Positions 7,987 through 16,761 of a stretch of DNA of 64,000 nt are shown one piece after another. This DNA is from Planococcus glaciei. Its GTDB lineage: Bacteria; Bacillota; Bacilli; Bacillales_A; Planococcaceae. The stretch is taken from positions 62,001 to 126,000 of the forward strand of contig NZ_FNDC01000005.1 in assembly GCF_900099655.1 (NCBI RefSeq), in the 5' to 3' direction. Position numbers and translations under genes: made by a program. Each line of letters starts with the position of its first letter. Within the stretch, counting starts at the first letter, position 1. Under the pieces are notes generated by a model. The model did not search any database and was not told where the DNA came from. It saw only the letters and a list, made by a program, of their open reading frames with translations.

Positions 7987-9597
7987 TTATTCGTTCGCTT
8001 TGTAGATAAAGTAATCAAAATCAGCTGGCAAGTTCTGGCCGGACGTATCCTGGCACTGCATGCCGACAAATGCGCCGGTAAAGAAGCCGCCGCCTTGGAT
8101 GTAATCGTCCGACAGCTTATGCGAACCGAACTTTATTGGAATCAAATTCCAATTCTCGCCGTCGAATGAATAGGAATACTGGTAAATGTCCGCTGCGACA
8201 TCCACTTTCATATGCACATAATCCACTTCGTCCGGAATGGTGATTTCATTGCCTTGCAAAGGCTGGTCGAAGGAGAAGTTGTCGCACACCATAATATCGA
8301 GGATGCGTCCTTTTTCTTCATGCCACGTAATCTGCAAAGCCGTCCAGTTTTCGGTGTTGTAGTAGTTGACAAGGCCCGCCGCCTGCTGGAACGTATCCGG
8401 ATTGAAGGCCACTTTCGTTTCCGCCGTAAAGTGGAAATGCTGCCAGCGTCTTGCAACGAAGGCCTGGGTGAATTTCGACGTCAGCGATTCTTTGCCGCGC
8501 AGGCGCAGATGGCCTGGATTCTCTTTCAACGAAACAATGTTTTCGCCAAGCGGAATGCGCAATGTCTGGAAATGCGGATTCAAAGTTTCCGAATCGAAAT
8601 CGTCTTTTTCCGGGAAATCGGGTTCCCACTGGACTTCTTCGATCGCCGGCCCTTCGATTTCAAGTGAAGGGGCGTTGCCGCCGACGACATACGGCCAGTC
8701 GTTTTTCCATTCCACACGCTGGATGGCCGTTTCACGCCCAAGCGGGCAGAAGCCGCGCGGGTCAAGCAGGGCTTGGCCGGCTCTCGATAACGGGCGTCCT
8801 GTCAAATGCACCAGGAACCATTCGTCGGTATGCGTCTGGACAAGGGATGCGTGCCCCGATTTTTGCAGCGGGTTTCGCGGTGAGAAAAACGACGTGATCA
8901 ACGGGTTTTCCGGATGCACTTCGTACGGTCCACGCAACTCTTTCGAGCGGGCAATCGTCGCCTGGTGATCGTATTTCGTGCCGCCTTCAGCCGTCAATAA
9001 ATAATAATAGTCGCCGATTTTATAAAGGTGAGGAGCTTCAACAAGCGCCACATCGGTTCCTTTGAAAATGATTTTAGATTTGCCAATGAGCCTTTGTTCC
9101 TCAACGCTGTATTCCTGTAGCGAAATGCCGTAAAAGTTATGATGGCCCATGCGGTGGTCCCAATACATATTCACGAGATATTTCTTGCCGGATTCGTCGT
9201 GGAACAGGGAAGGGTCGAAGCCGGAGCTATTCAAATAGATTGGTTCTGACCACTCGCCGTCAATAGTGTCGCATGTCACGAGGTAGTTGTGGCAGTCTTT
9301 CCACTGGCCTTCGGTCACTTTGACGTCCGTGAAAATGAGCCAGAACTGGCCGTCGCTATAAGAAAGGGCTGGAGCCCATACGCCGCCGGAATTCGGGTTG
9401 CCCATCATATTCAACTGGCTCAGCCGGTTCAAGGGACGCGAAATCAAACGCCAGTTTTTCAAATCTTTCGAGTGGTAAATGCCGACGCCGGGGAACCATT
9501 CAAAGGTAGACACGGCAATGTAATAATCTTCTCCTACCCGGCAAATGCTCGGGTCCGGGTTGAATCCTGTTAAGATGGGATTTTGAATCGTTGTCAT
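7987..9597 (-). CDS. xynB: GH43 beta-xylosidase, 536 aa
   Basis: The enzyme removes xylose from the non-reducing end of xylo-oligosaccharides. It has no signal peptide, so it acts inside the cell on imported oligomers. The N-terminal five-blade propeller holds the three GH43 acids at the same numbers as characterised Geobacillus XynB3: Asp15 in FNPDPS, Asp128 in [11 protein letters not shown] and Glu187 in [10 protein letters not shown]. From about residue 325 follows the C-terminal beta-sandwich typical of the subfamily (ending [20 protein letters not shown]). The gene is transcribed in the same direction as xylR and away from the importer. A cre-like box lies 49 bases before its start and an inverted-repeat operator candidate lies at 9793-9823. 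Some arabinofuranosidase side activity is possible for this family. Confidence 0.93.
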   Translation of the reverse strand: MTTIQNPILTGFNPDPSICRVGEDYYIAVSTFEWFPGVGIYHSKDLKNWRLISRPLNRLSQLNMMGNPNSGGVWAPALSYSDGQFWLIFTDVKVTEGQWKDCHNYLVTCDTIDGEWSEPIYLNSSGFDPSLFHDESGKKYLVNMYWDHRMGHHNFYGISLQEYSVEEQRLIGKSKIIFKGTDVALVEAPHLYKIGDYYYLLTAEGGTKYDHQATIARSKELRGPYEVHPENPLITSFFSPRNPLQKSGHASLVQTHTDEWFLVHLTGRPLSRAGQALLDPRGFCPLGRETAIQRVEWKNDWPYVVGGNAPSLEIEGPAIEEVQWEPDFPEKDDFDSETLNPHFQTLRIPLGENIVSLKENPGHLRLRGKESLTSKFTQAFVARRWQHFHFTAETKVAFNPDTFQQAAGLVNYYNTENWTALQITWHEEKGRILDIMVCDNFSFDQPLQGNEITIPDEVDYVHMKVDVAADIYQYSYSFDGENWNLIPIKFGSHKLSDDYIQGGGFFTGAFVGMQCQDTSGQNLPADFDYFIYKANE

Positions 9598-9645
9598 TTT
9601 TCGTCACCCTTTATGCAGTATTTTGGAAGCCCGCCCATTCCAATA

Positions 9646-9659
9646 TGTAAGTGCTTACA
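9646..9659 (-). promoter_or_regulatory. cre-like box upstream of xynB
   Basis: TGTAAGTGCTTACA matches the CcpA consensus TGWAARCGYTWNCA with one mismatch and is symmetrical outside its centre. It lies 49-62 bases before the xynB start, a roadblock position for carbon catabolite repression. Confidence 0.6.
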
Positions 9660-9792
9660 ACAATCAGCGGAAAAAGCACCCGAAAAAAAACTAACTCGCG
9701 ATTTCATCTTTCTTTCAAACGCTAAAGCGTACCGAAAAGGAAAGGATGAATATCGAAAATTAGCAATTCTTCTAAGTTATATTCGATCATAC

Positions 9793-9823
9793 ACTACTTA
9801 GTCTAATGAGTAAACTAAGTAGT
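9793..9823. promoter_or_regulatory. Perfect 10-bp inverted repeat, XylR-operator candidate
   Basis: ACTACTTAGT (9793-9802) and ACTAAGTAGT (9814-9823) are exact complements 11 bases apart. The inner TTAGT...ACTAA ends match XylR operators, but the gap is 4 bases shorter than in the 25-bp site before xylA. It lies just after the xylR stop, upstream of xynB. There is no T-run in the minus direction, so it is a poor xylR terminator. Confidence 0.45.
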
Positions 9824-9838
9824 CTGAACCTTTTTTTA

Positions 9839-11041
9839 TTATCGCAGGACCAATTTCGGCTGCATGCAGACGCTTAAAAAGTTCTCGATGGAGAAAGCGG
9901 CTACGCCAAGAGCGGTGGAAAGCGTGCTAAGCTCCGAGAAGTTGATTTGCAGATCATTCTGCTGGAACCAAAGCGCCTGGTTCGCGACCCGGTTCGTCAA
10001 GGATTTTTCCAGCCATTCTTTCGATGTTGCCATCCGGTTGCCGATGATCACTTGCTGCGGGTTGAATGTATTGATGATGTTGTTGATGCCGACGCCTAAA
10101 TAATCGCCGGTCTGCTCGAACAATTCAATGGCTTGTTCATTTCCTTGCTCGGCAAGCTTCAACAGGTCCGATAAATCAAAATCGGCTTGTTCCGGGAAGA
10201 TGCCCATTTTTTCGGCGCGGTCGATCAACGCTTGCTCTGACGCAAACAGCTCCCAGCAGCCTTGGTTGCCGCAGCGGCATTTCAGGCCATCAACCTGGAT
10301 TGTCATATGGCCCATTTCGCCTGAAAATCCGTTGGCCCCTTTATACAAAGAACCGTTCAGGATCAACCCGACGCCGATGCCGATTCCGGCCGAAACGTAA
10401 ATGATGTTTTCGCATTCTTTGCCGGCTCCGAATTTTTTCTCGCCGTAAGCGCCGGCATTCGCTTCGTTTTCGATAATGACCGGAAGATCGTATTTCTCCT
10501 CCAGCACGTTTTTCAAGTTCAGGTTTTTCCAGTTCAAGTTTGGCGCTAGGAGAATTTCACCGCCTTTGTCGACAATACCCGGTACGCCGACGCCGATGCC
10601 GACGATGCCGTGAGGGCTTTCGGGAGCGGCAGCCATCAGTTCATCAATGGTTTCGAATAGTTTTGCTTCAATCGCTTCATAGGACATTTTCTTGTAGCGG
10701 GCTTCTTTTTGGCTGACGACATTTCCTTCTAGGTCAGACAAGATGCCCAGCAAATAATTGACGCCTAGATCGATGCCGATGGTATAGCCGGCCGTTCCGT
10801 TGAACAGCAGCATGACGGGCCGTCTGCCGCCGCTTGATTCTCCGGGGCCGGACTCAAAGATCAAATGGTCTTCCAATAAGTCGTTGACGAGGGAAGAGAC
10901 GGTGCCTTTGTTCAAACCGGTCTGGCTGGCGACGGCCGCCCGTGAAATCGGGTAGTCATTTTTGATTTTGTCGAGCACCAAAGATTTATTTCCTTCTTTT
11001 ACAACATGATGGTTCCACGTTTGGTTCATGCCTATTTTCAT
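9839..11041 (-). CDS. xylR: Xylose-responsive ROK-family repressor
   Basis: A 400-residue ROK regulator. The N-terminal winged helix-turn-helix contains AVASQTGLNKGTVSSLVNDLL (about residues 35-55). The sugar-kinase-like ROK domain follows, with the phosphate-loop-like IGIDLGVNYLLGILSD, the EMGHMTIQ block and the zinc-site cysteine cluster KCRCGNQGCWELFASE. In Bacillus XylR, xylose binding releases operators of the form TTAGTTT-N11-AAACTAA; such a site is present before xylA and a degenerate one before the importer. It lies between the xylosidase and the importer genes and is transcribed divergently from the importer, so the 250-bp gap to 11291 is a shared control region. Confidence 0.93.
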   Translation of the reverse strand: MKIGMNQTWNHHVVKEGNKSLVLDKIKNDYPISRAAVASQTGLNKGTVSSLVNDLLEDHLIFESGPGESSGGRRPVMLLFNGTAGYTIGIDLGVNYLLGILSDLEGNVVSQKEARYKKMSYEAIEAKLFETIDELMAAAPESPHGIVGIGVGVPGIVDKGGEILLAPNLNWKNLNLKNVLEEKYDLPVIIENEANAGAYGEKKFGAGKECENIIYVSAGIGIGVGLILNGSLYKGANGFSGEMGHMTIQVDGLKCRCGNQGCWELFASEQALIDRAEKMGIFPEQADFDLSDLLKLAEQGNEQAIELFEQTGDYLGVGINNIINTFNPQQVIIGNRMATSKEWLEKSLTNRVANQALWFQQNDLQINFSELSTLSTALGVAAFSIENFLSVCMQPKLVLR

Positions 11042-11180
11042 CTGGCTCAGCTCTTTCTATAGTGGTTTAGATGGATCATTACCTGGTAAATACGCCTTCT
11101 TTGCCTATACGGGTTTGCTTCTATTGATTAATTTAAATCTAACAAACCCGCTGTTATAAAGACAGTATAACCTAAAAATA

Positions 11181-11205
11181 AAACTTTGTTTATCCACTAG
11201 ACTAA
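11181..11205 (+). promoter_or_regulatory. Degenerate XylR operator before the sugar importer
   Basis: A 25-base stretch keeps TTTGTTT at 11185-11191 and GACTAA at its right end in the same spacing as the xylA operator. It overlaps the TAGACT -35 box of the importer promoter. The left outer arm does not match, so the site is weaker than the one at 15264. Confidence 0.5.
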
Positions 11206-11226
11206 CAAGCTTCCCTTTGCTATAAT
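11198..11226 (+). promoter_or_regulatory. Sigma-A promoter of the xylo-oligosaccharide importer
   Basis: TAGACT at 11198-11203 and a perfect TATAAT at 11221-11226, 17 bases apart. XylR-like and cre-like sites overlap its two ends. Confidence 0.65.
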
Positions 11227-11240
11227 GAAAACGCATACAA
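11225..11240 (+). promoter_or_regulatory. cre box overlapping the importer transcription start
   Basis: ATGAAAACGCATACAA fits the Bacillus cre consensus WTGNAANCGNWWNCAW at every position and starts within the -10 box. CcpA bound here would block initiation of the importer genes when preferred sugars are present. Confidence 0.75.
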
Positions 11241-11291
11241 CAATTATTCAGAAAATTGTTGTAACAACACACACGAGATGGGGGAGAAATA

Positions 11292-12587
11292 ATGAAGTTT
11301 AAGAAACCGCTTACAATCGCTTTGTCCGCAGTTGTTTCTACAATGTTGTTGGCAGGATGTTCGTCCGACGAAAAAGAATCAGCAAATGCAAATGGGGATA
11401 CTGAAATAAAATTTATGCACCTATGGCCTGAGGGAAGTTCGAAAAAGCATTATGACGTTGTCAATAACATCATTGCCGATTACGAAAAAGAAAACGAAGG
11501 CGTGAATGTAGATTTGGAAGTGTTGAGCAACGAACAATACAAAGACAAGCTTCGTGTTCTCTCCACCTCAAAAGAATTGCCGGATGTCGGGCTTACTTGG
11601 TCAGCAGGGTTCCTTGAGCCGTACGTTGGCGGAAACATGTTTGCACCGCTTGACGATGTAATCGAATCAGATTTGAAAGATGCGTTCGTTCCAGGGACTG
11701 CCGAAGCGTATGCTTTGGACGGGAAAACTTATGGTCTTCCATTAGAACTGAACATTGTAACGCTTTACTATAACGATAAAATGTTCAAAGAGCACGGCCT
11801 TGAAGCACCAAAAACGTATGAAGAATTATTGAATGTCGTGAAAGAATTCCGTGCAGACGGCGTCCAGCCGATTGCTTTAGGAAACCGCGATTCCTGGACA
11901 GGATCTATGTGGTATATGTACTTGGCTGACCGCATTGCCGGTGCTGAAGGTTTGAACAAAGCCATCGACCGTTCTGGCAGCTTTGAAGATCCAGCGCTTG
12001 TGAAAGCGGCTGAAGAAGTGCAGACGCTTGTCGATGCTGGCGCATTCGTTGACGGCTTTAATGGCCTTGCCGATGAAGAAGCGAAATCGATGTTCATGAG
12101 CGGCCAGGCGCCAATGTACTTGATCGCAACATGGGATCTTCCGAACTACACGACAAACGAAGATGTACCTCAGGAATTCAGAGATTCCGTACAATACTTG
12201 AAATTCCCGACTGTTGAAGGCAATGGCGACATGAACAGCTATGTCGGCGGACCAGGGGTTGGCTTGTTCGTTGCTGAAGACTCTGAAGTAAAAGAAGAAG
12301 CAAAAGACTTTGCTGCTTACTTTGTAAAAGAGTGGGGCGAAAAAGCGGTTACGGAAGCTGGCGTAATTCCGGCAACAAAAGTGGACGCTGAGTCACTGGA
12401 TCTTCCGCAAATGTACACGGATATCTTGAACGAGCTTAACAATGCAAGCAACATCACATTGTTCGCAGATGTTCAAATGAGCCCGGGTGTCGCACAAACG
12501 CACTTGGATTCCATCCAGGCATTGTTCGGGAAAGAAATGACTCCGGAAGAATTCGGAAAAGCCCATGAAGATGCGCTTTCCAAATAA
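11292..12587 (+). CDS. Sugar ABC importer lipoprotein (extracellular binding protein, family 1)
   Basis: A 431-residue lipoprotein: a basic start, a hydrophobic core and the lipobox LLAGC with the lipid-bearing Cys at residue 23, then an acidic linker. The mature part is a family 1 solute-binding protein (IKFMHLWPEGSSKKHYDVVNNII, VGLTWSAGFLEPYVGGNM, FMSGQAPMYLIATWDLPNY, GVIPATKVDAESLD). It would capture xylo-oligosaccharides or a related plant oligomer outside the membrane and pass them to the two permeases downstream. The ligand is inferred only from its place between xylR and xylA. The AUG has a GGGGGAGA ribosome site. An intercistronic hairpin (12621-12668) follows. Confidence 0.9.
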   Translation: MKFKKPLTIALSAVVSTMLLAGCSSDEKESANANGDTEIKFMHLWPEGSSKKHYDVVNNIIADYEKENEGVNVDLEVLSNEQYKDKLRVLSTSKELPDVGLTWSAGFLEPYVGGNMFAPLDDVIESDLKDAFVPGTAEAYALDGKTYGLPLELNIVTLYYNDKMFKEHGLEAPKTYEELLNVVKEFRADGVQPIALGNRDSWTGSMWYMYLADRIAGAEGLNKAIDRSGSFEDPALVKAAEEVQTLVDAGAFVDGFNGLADEEAKSMFMSGQAPMYLIATWDLPNYTTNEDVPQEFRDSVQYLKFPTVEGNGDMNSYVGGPGVGLFVAEDSEVKEEAKDFAAYFVKEWGEKAVTEAGVIPATKVDAESLDLPQMYTDILNELNNASNITLFADVQMSPGVAQTHLDSIQALFGKEMTPEEFGKAHEDALSK

Positions 12588-12620
12588 GAGACAGTAATTT
12601 CATTTTGGCAAATTACAGCA

Positions 12621-12668
12621 AGGAAGAAGGGGACAGATCCTGCATGTTGGATTGTCCTCTTCTCCTTT
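12621..12668 (+). terminator. Intercistronic hairpin after the binding protein
   Basis: GGAAGAAGGGGACAGATCC folds back on GGATTGTCCTCTTCTCC with one bulge and a mismatch. It lacks a clean T-tail, so it could protect or partly terminate the upstream message, giving more binding protein than permease, rather than fully ending transcription. Confidence 0.5.
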
Positions 12669-12690
12669 CTAAGATATGGAGTTGAATGTG

Positions 12691-13569
12691 ATGAACAAAG
12701 TCATGTCCAATAAATTATTTATCGGATTTTATATTGCGCCGGCTCTGTTGCTGATCACCGTACTGATCTTTATTCCACTCGGCTTGTCCGGATACTACGG
12801 ATTGATGGAATGGGACGGCATTGGCGCAAAGACATTTATCGGACTGGATAATTATATTGCAGGGATTCAGGACAAGCTGTTTTGGAACAGTGCGCTGCAC
12901 TCGTTTTTGCTGGCCCTTTTCTCAGCATTGAGCTTGGCCGTTTATTTGGTTGTATCGTTCATTTTGGCTTCGAAAATCAAAGGCGCGGATCTGCTGCGCA
13001 AAATCTATTTGATTCCGATGCTGTTATCCTCTGTAGCGATCGCCCAGCTTTGGGTGAAAGTCTATAACCCTTCGAATGGTATTTTAAATGCGTTTCTAGT
13101 CCAGATTGGAGTGGAAAATCCGCCCGCTTGGCTGGCGAATCCATCGATTGTGCTGTTTGCGATTTTCGTGCCGATTCTTTGGCAGTATGCCGGGTTCTAC
13201 ATCTTGATCTATTATGCGGCATTGAAAAACATTCCGGAGTCGCTCATTGAAGCGGCGCGCATTGACGGGGCAACGCCTTTCCAAATTGCCACGCGGATCA
13301 AACTGCCGCTGATCAAAGAAGTCGTCAGCGTCACCATCGTCTTGGCGATTGTCGGTTCATTGAAATACTTTGACTTGATTTACGTTATGACGGCCGGCGG
13401 ACCGAATGGCGCCAGTGAAGTAATGGCGTCTTATATGTACAAACTGGCTTTCTCCAGCTATAACTTCGGATACGGCAGTGCCATCGGGTTCCTGCTTTTG
13501 ATCATCACGTTGATCGTGACGTTCATTATCCGAAAAGCAACCGAAACAAAAGAAAGAATCGAATATTAA
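12691..13569 (+). CDS. Sugar ABC importer permease, MalF type
   Basis: A 292-residue integral membrane protein with six predicted helices (the first at about residues 8-28, LFIGFYIAPALLLITVLIF). It carries the EAA loop PESLIEAARIDGATPFQIATRIKLPLI that couples to the ATPase. With the next gene it forms the membrane channel of the importer. The ATG at 12691 is favoured because GGAG lies 9 bases upstream; an in-frame ATG at 12676 has no good site. No ATPase gene lies beside it, as is usual for this class; the MsmX-type ATPase at 19575 is the likely partner. Confidence 0.9.
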   Translation: MNKVMSNKLFIGFYIAPALLLITVLIFIPLGLSGYYGLMEWDGIGAKTFIGLDNYIAGIQDKLFWNSALHSFLLALFSALSLAVYLVVSFILASKIKGADLLRKIYLIPMLLSSVAIAQLWVKVYNPSNGILNAFLVQIGVENPPAWLANPSIVLFAIFVPILWQYAGFYILIYYAALKNIPESLIEAARIDGATPFQIATRIKLPLIKEVVSVTIVLAIVGSLKYFDLIYVMTAGGPNGASEVMASYMYKLAFSSYNFGYGSAIGFLLLIITLIVTFIIRKATETKERIEY

Positions 13570-13583
13570 GAGGAGGGCTATAA

Positions 13584-14405
13584 ATGAAGCGCATTGGTTA
13601 TTTACTTCTCTATTTGTCCCTGATTGTCGTAGCGTTATTCCAGATCCTCCCGCTCCTTTGGCTGTTCGCCTTCTCGCTTAAGAGCAACCAGGAAATCTTC
13701 GCCGGATCGCCGTTCGCTTTGCCGACGGAATTCCGTTGGGAAAACTACCAGAAAGTTTGGGAAGGCGGCATCAGCACGTATTTCTTCAATAGTGTGTGGA
13801 TCACTTTAGCGGCTATTATTTTGACGGTGTTGTTTGCCAGCATGGCCACGTTCGCGATTACGCGCATGAGATGGAAATTAAGCGGTTTGGTGCTTGGCAT
13901 GATCATGGTCGGCTTGATGATTCCGATCCACTCGGCATTGATCCCGCTGTACAGCATGTTCTTGAGCGTCAACTTGATCGACAATCCGCTGGCAATCGTC
14001 CTGACGTATACGGCGTACAACCTGCCGATCACGATGATGATTCTGCTCGGCTTTTACTACACCTTGCCGCATGAAATCGAAGAAGCGGCAATCATTGACG
14101 GCTGTTCGGTGAACCGGATGTTCTTCCAGGTGATCCTGCCGATGACGACGCCGATTATGGCAACAACCGTTGTCATCAACATGATCTACAACTGGAACGA
14201 ATTCGTTTTCGTCAACACGTTCATCAGCTCCGAGAAATACAAAACTTTGACAGTCGGCATCCAAAACTTCATCGGCCAGTACATGACCGATTGGGGAGCA
14301 ATTGGAGCAACACTGATCATCAGTGTGCTGCCGATTATCGTGGCGTTCATCTTCTTCAGCAATAAAGTCGTGGAAGGCATTTCTTCCAGCGCTGTGAAAG
14401 GCTGA
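13584..14405 (+). CDS. Sugar ABC importer permease, MalG type
   Basis: A 273-residue permease with six helices and the EAA loop PHEIEEAAIIDGCSVNRMFFQVILP. It starts 14 bp after its partner with an AGGAGGG ribosome site and ends the importer operon at the hairpin 14413-14464. It would form a heterodimer with the MalF-type subunit and move the oligosaccharide across the membrane. Confidence 0.91.
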   Translation: MKRIGYLLLYLSLIVVALFQILPLLWLFAFSLKSNQEIFAGSPFALPTEFRWENYQKVWEGGISTYFFNSVWITLAAIILTVLFASMATFAITRMRWKLSGLVLGMIMVGLMIPIHSALIPLYSMFLSVNLIDNPLAIVLTYTAYNLPITMMILLGFYYTLPHEIEEAAIIDGCSVNRMFFQVILPMTTPIMATTVVINMIYNWNEFVFVNTFISSEKYKTLTVGIQNFIGQYMTDWGAIGATLIISVLPIIVAFIFFSNKVVEGISSSAVKG

Positions 14406-14412
14406 GCCCAGC

Positions 14413-14464
14413 AAAAAAGCTTCACCCGATCCAGGAACCGATTCCTGTTGGGTGAAGCTTTTTT
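14413..14464. terminator. Bidirectional terminator
   Basis: A 15-bp perfect stem, AAAAAAGCTTCACCC with GGGTGAAGCTTTTTT, closes the importer operon on one strand and the convergent YesL-like gene on the other. Confidence 0.9.
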
Positions 14465-15092
14465 ATTCGCTGGAAACTTGTCCGCTCCTTTGCTGGGCTT
14501 TATCGAAAGCGTGGAGGCAAACCCACATCGTAATGAACGCATACAAACTGCCGCCGAAAATAACTGCAAGCGCCGGAACGAGCTGCATGATGAAAAAGAG
14601 CGGCACCAGACACAGCAGAATAATCACACTGTGGAGCGGATTGACGAGCATGAGCAAAAACGCATTCTTAATCACTTTTCCCGGCTTCATGTCAAAATGC
14701 ACGAAGGTCGGGAAGAGGAAGAACAGGAACAACAGAAACAGCAGCATAAAAGCGAATAAGGGAACGTTCGTCCAGCCTAACCCGCTGCCGCCGTTCGCCT
14801 GGATGAACAGGATATCGATGGCAATAAGAGCGGCGATGCCGGCGACAAACAGACCGACCACATTGCTTTTCCAAAAATCTTTCCGGTAATAGTCCCAAAA
14901 CGTTTTCAATACCGGGTCATCCGTGTTGCCCCGCAGCCATTGCCGGGTGACGGCGAACATGGCAGTCGTGGCCGGGAAAAGACCAAAAACCACAGCACCG
15001 AGCAAAGAAAACAAGATCCATAACAAGTTCACGTAAGCAAACCGGGTAATCCATTCTGTCACGCTATAAATAAAACCTCTGGTAGAGTTCAT
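14463..15092 (-). CDS. YesL-like DUF624 membrane protein
   Basis: A 209-residue protein with about five predicted membrane helices (YVNLLWILFSLLGAVVFGLFP, VGLFVAGIAALIAIDILFI, LFAFMLLFLLFLFFLFPTFV, LHSVIILLCLVPLFFIM). The FPATTAMFAVTRQWLRG motif after the first helix marks the YesL/DUF624 family. Such genes are habitually found beside oligosaccharide ABC importers, but their function is not known. It is transcribed against the importer genes and shares a 297-bp control region with the divergent xylA. Confidence 0.88.
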   Translation of the reverse strand: MNSTRGFIYSVTEWITRFAYVNLLWILFSLLGAVVFGLFPATTAMFAVTRQWLRGNTDDPVLKTFWDYYRKDFWKSNVVGLFVAGIAALIAIDILFIQANGGSGLGWTNVPLFAFMLLFLLFLFFLFPTFVHFDMKPGKVIKNAFLLMLVNPLHSVIILLCLVPLFFIMQLVPALAVIFGGSLYAFITMWVCLHAFDKAQQRSGQVSSE

Positions 15093-15263
15093 TTGAAACC
15101 GCCTTTGTTTGGATGATTTATTTTATTATACAAGGACAACAAGAGAATTGCCTTTACCGGTATTCGTTAAAGTAAGGCGACATTGAGTAATCATCCTGTC
15201 TTCACTGTAGCAGCCAATTCAAATTACTAAAATAACAATTTTCACATTATTTTTGCTAAAAAC

Positions 15264-15288
15264 TTAGTTTAATCAATAGACAAACTAA
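15264..15288 (+). promoter_or_regulatory. XylR operator of xylAB
   Basis: TTAGTTT (15264-15270) and AAACTAA (15282-15288) form a perfect 7-bp inverted repeat in a 25-base site, the same layout as the known B. subtilis XylR operator. It overlaps the -35 box of the xylA promoter, as expected for repression. Confidence 0.88.
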
Positions 15289-15305
15289 TTGTATATTGTT
15301 ATAAT
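15277..15305 (+). promoter_or_regulatory. Sigma-A promoter of xylAB
   Basis: TAGACA at 15277-15282 and TATAAT at 15300-15305 with a 17-base spacer. The XylR site covers the -35 box and a cre-like box follows directly. Confidence 0.82.
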
Positions 15306-15310
15306 CTTAA

Positions 15311-15326
15311 ATGAAAGCCTTTACAT
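15311..15326 (+). promoter_or_regulatory. cre-like box after the xylAB promoter
   Basis: ATGAAAGCCTTTACAT fits the CcpA consensus WTGNAANCGNWWNCAW except for C in place of the central G. Its position at about +5 to +20 would allow glucose repression on top of XylR control. Confidence 0.55.
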
Positions 15327-15389
15327 TTAATTTCTTTTTAATTATCGGTTTATGGGTAAATAAATATAAAACATTGGAGGCAAAAAACT

Positions 15390-16727
15390 ATGGCATATTT
15401 CCAGAATATTAACAAAATCAAATTCGAAGGTGCTTCTTCCACGAATCCATTCGCGTTTAAATTCTACAATCCGGAAGAAAAAGTCGGCGACAAAACGATG
15501 GAAGAAATTCTGCGCTATGCAGTTTCTTACTGGCACACATTCACAATGGATGGCTCGGATCCTTTCGGCGCCGGTACGATGAACCGTGCTTGGGATAAAT
15601 ACTCCGGAATGGATTTGGCGAAAGCGCGCGTTGAAGCTTCTTTCGAATTCTACAATAAACTGGACGTTCCTTTTTTCTGCTTCCATGATGTAGATATCGC
15701 ACCAGAAGGCAGCAACTTGAGAGAATCCAACCAGAACTTGGATGCCATCGTTGGCATGATTAAGGATTATATGAAAGACAGCAAAGCGAAATTGCTTTGG
15801 AATACGGCGAACAACTTCACGCACCCGCGCTTTATTCACGGAGCAGCCACTTCAAGCAATGCAGATGTCTTTGCTTATTCGGCAGCGAAAGTGAAAAAAG
15901 GCTTGGAAATCGGGAAAGAGCTTGGCGCTGAAAACTATGTGTTCTGGGGCGGCCGCGAAGGCTACGAAACGCTTCTTAACACGAACATGAAATTGGAATT
16001 GGATAACCTGGCTCGCTTCTACCACATGGCAGCGGATTATGCGAAAGAAATCGGATTCGATGGCCAGTTCCTGATTGAACCGAAACCAAAAGAGCCGACA
16101 ACCCACCAATACGATTACGACGTGGCAACGGCTCACGCATTCCTGCAAAACTACGGTCTTCAAGACCTGTTCAAATTCAATATCGAAGCGAACCACGCAA
16201 CACTTGCAGGACATACATTCGAGCATGAACTTCATTATGCCCGCATCAACAATATGCTTGGTTCAGTTGATGCCAACCAAGGCGATCCGCTTCTTGGATG
16301 GGATACGGATGAGTTCCCGACAGACCTTTGGACAACGACGCTTGCAATGTACGAAATCCTTCAAAACGGCGGACTTGGCCGCGGCGGGTTGAACTTCGAT
16401 GCAAAAGTGCGCCGTGGTTCATTCGAGCCGGAAGATTTGTTCCATGCCCATATCGCAGGGATGGATGCATTTGCAGTCGGCCTGCGCGTAGCACAGAACT
16501 TGATCGATGACAAAGTGTTGGAAAACATTCTTGACGAGCGCTACAGCACATACAAAGAAGGAATCGGCCTGGATATCGTTTCCGGCAACACGGATTTCCA
16601 CAAACTTGAACAGTACGCATTTGGCTTGACGGACATCAAACAAACTTCCGGACGCCTTGAGCAAATCAAAGCAACAATCAACCAGTACTTGCTGCAAGCT
16701 TTTGCGAAAACAGCAAGCTTCAAATAA
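15390..16727 (+). CDS. xylA: Xylose isomerase
   Basis: It converts D-xylose to D-xylulose in the cytoplasm. The 445-residue TIM barrel has the class II family marks: [12 protein letters not shown], with the ring-opening His at residue 99 and Asp102, then [48 protein letters not shown] and the metal-binding [20 protein letters not shown]. Length and motifs are normal. The start has GGAGG 10 bases upstream. It forms an operon with xylB (34 bp gap), driven by a promoter with an overlapping XylR operator. Confidence 0.98.
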   Translation: MAYFQNINKIKFEGASSTNPFAFKFYNPEEKVGDKTMEEILRYAVSYWHTFTMDGSDPFGAGTMNRAWDKYSGMDLAKARVEASFEFYNKLDVPFFCFHDVDIAPEGSNLRESNQNLDAIVGMIKDYMKDSKAKLLWNTANNFTHPRFIHGAATSSNADVFAYSAAKVKKGLEIGKELGAENYVFWGGREGYETLLNTNMKLELDNLARFYHMAADYAKEIGFDGQFLIEPKPKEPTTHQYDYDVATAHAFLQNYGLQDLFKFNIEANHATLAGHTFEHELHYARINNMLGSVDANQGDPLLGWDTDEFPTDLWTTTLAMYEILQNGGLGRGGLNFDAKVRRGSFEPEDLFHAHIAGMDAFAVGLRVAQNLIDDKVLENILDERYSTYKEGIGLDIVSGNTDFHKLEQYAFGLTDIKQTSGRLEQIKATINQYLLQAFAKTASFK

Positions 16728-16761
16728 GCAATAAGTTTGAACAGGCAGGAGAGCGGTCGCG

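Noticed and set aside
9793-9823. Terminator of xylR
   Set aside because: In the xylR direction the stem is not followed by a T-run, while its position before xynB and TTAGT/ACTAA ends fit an operator better.
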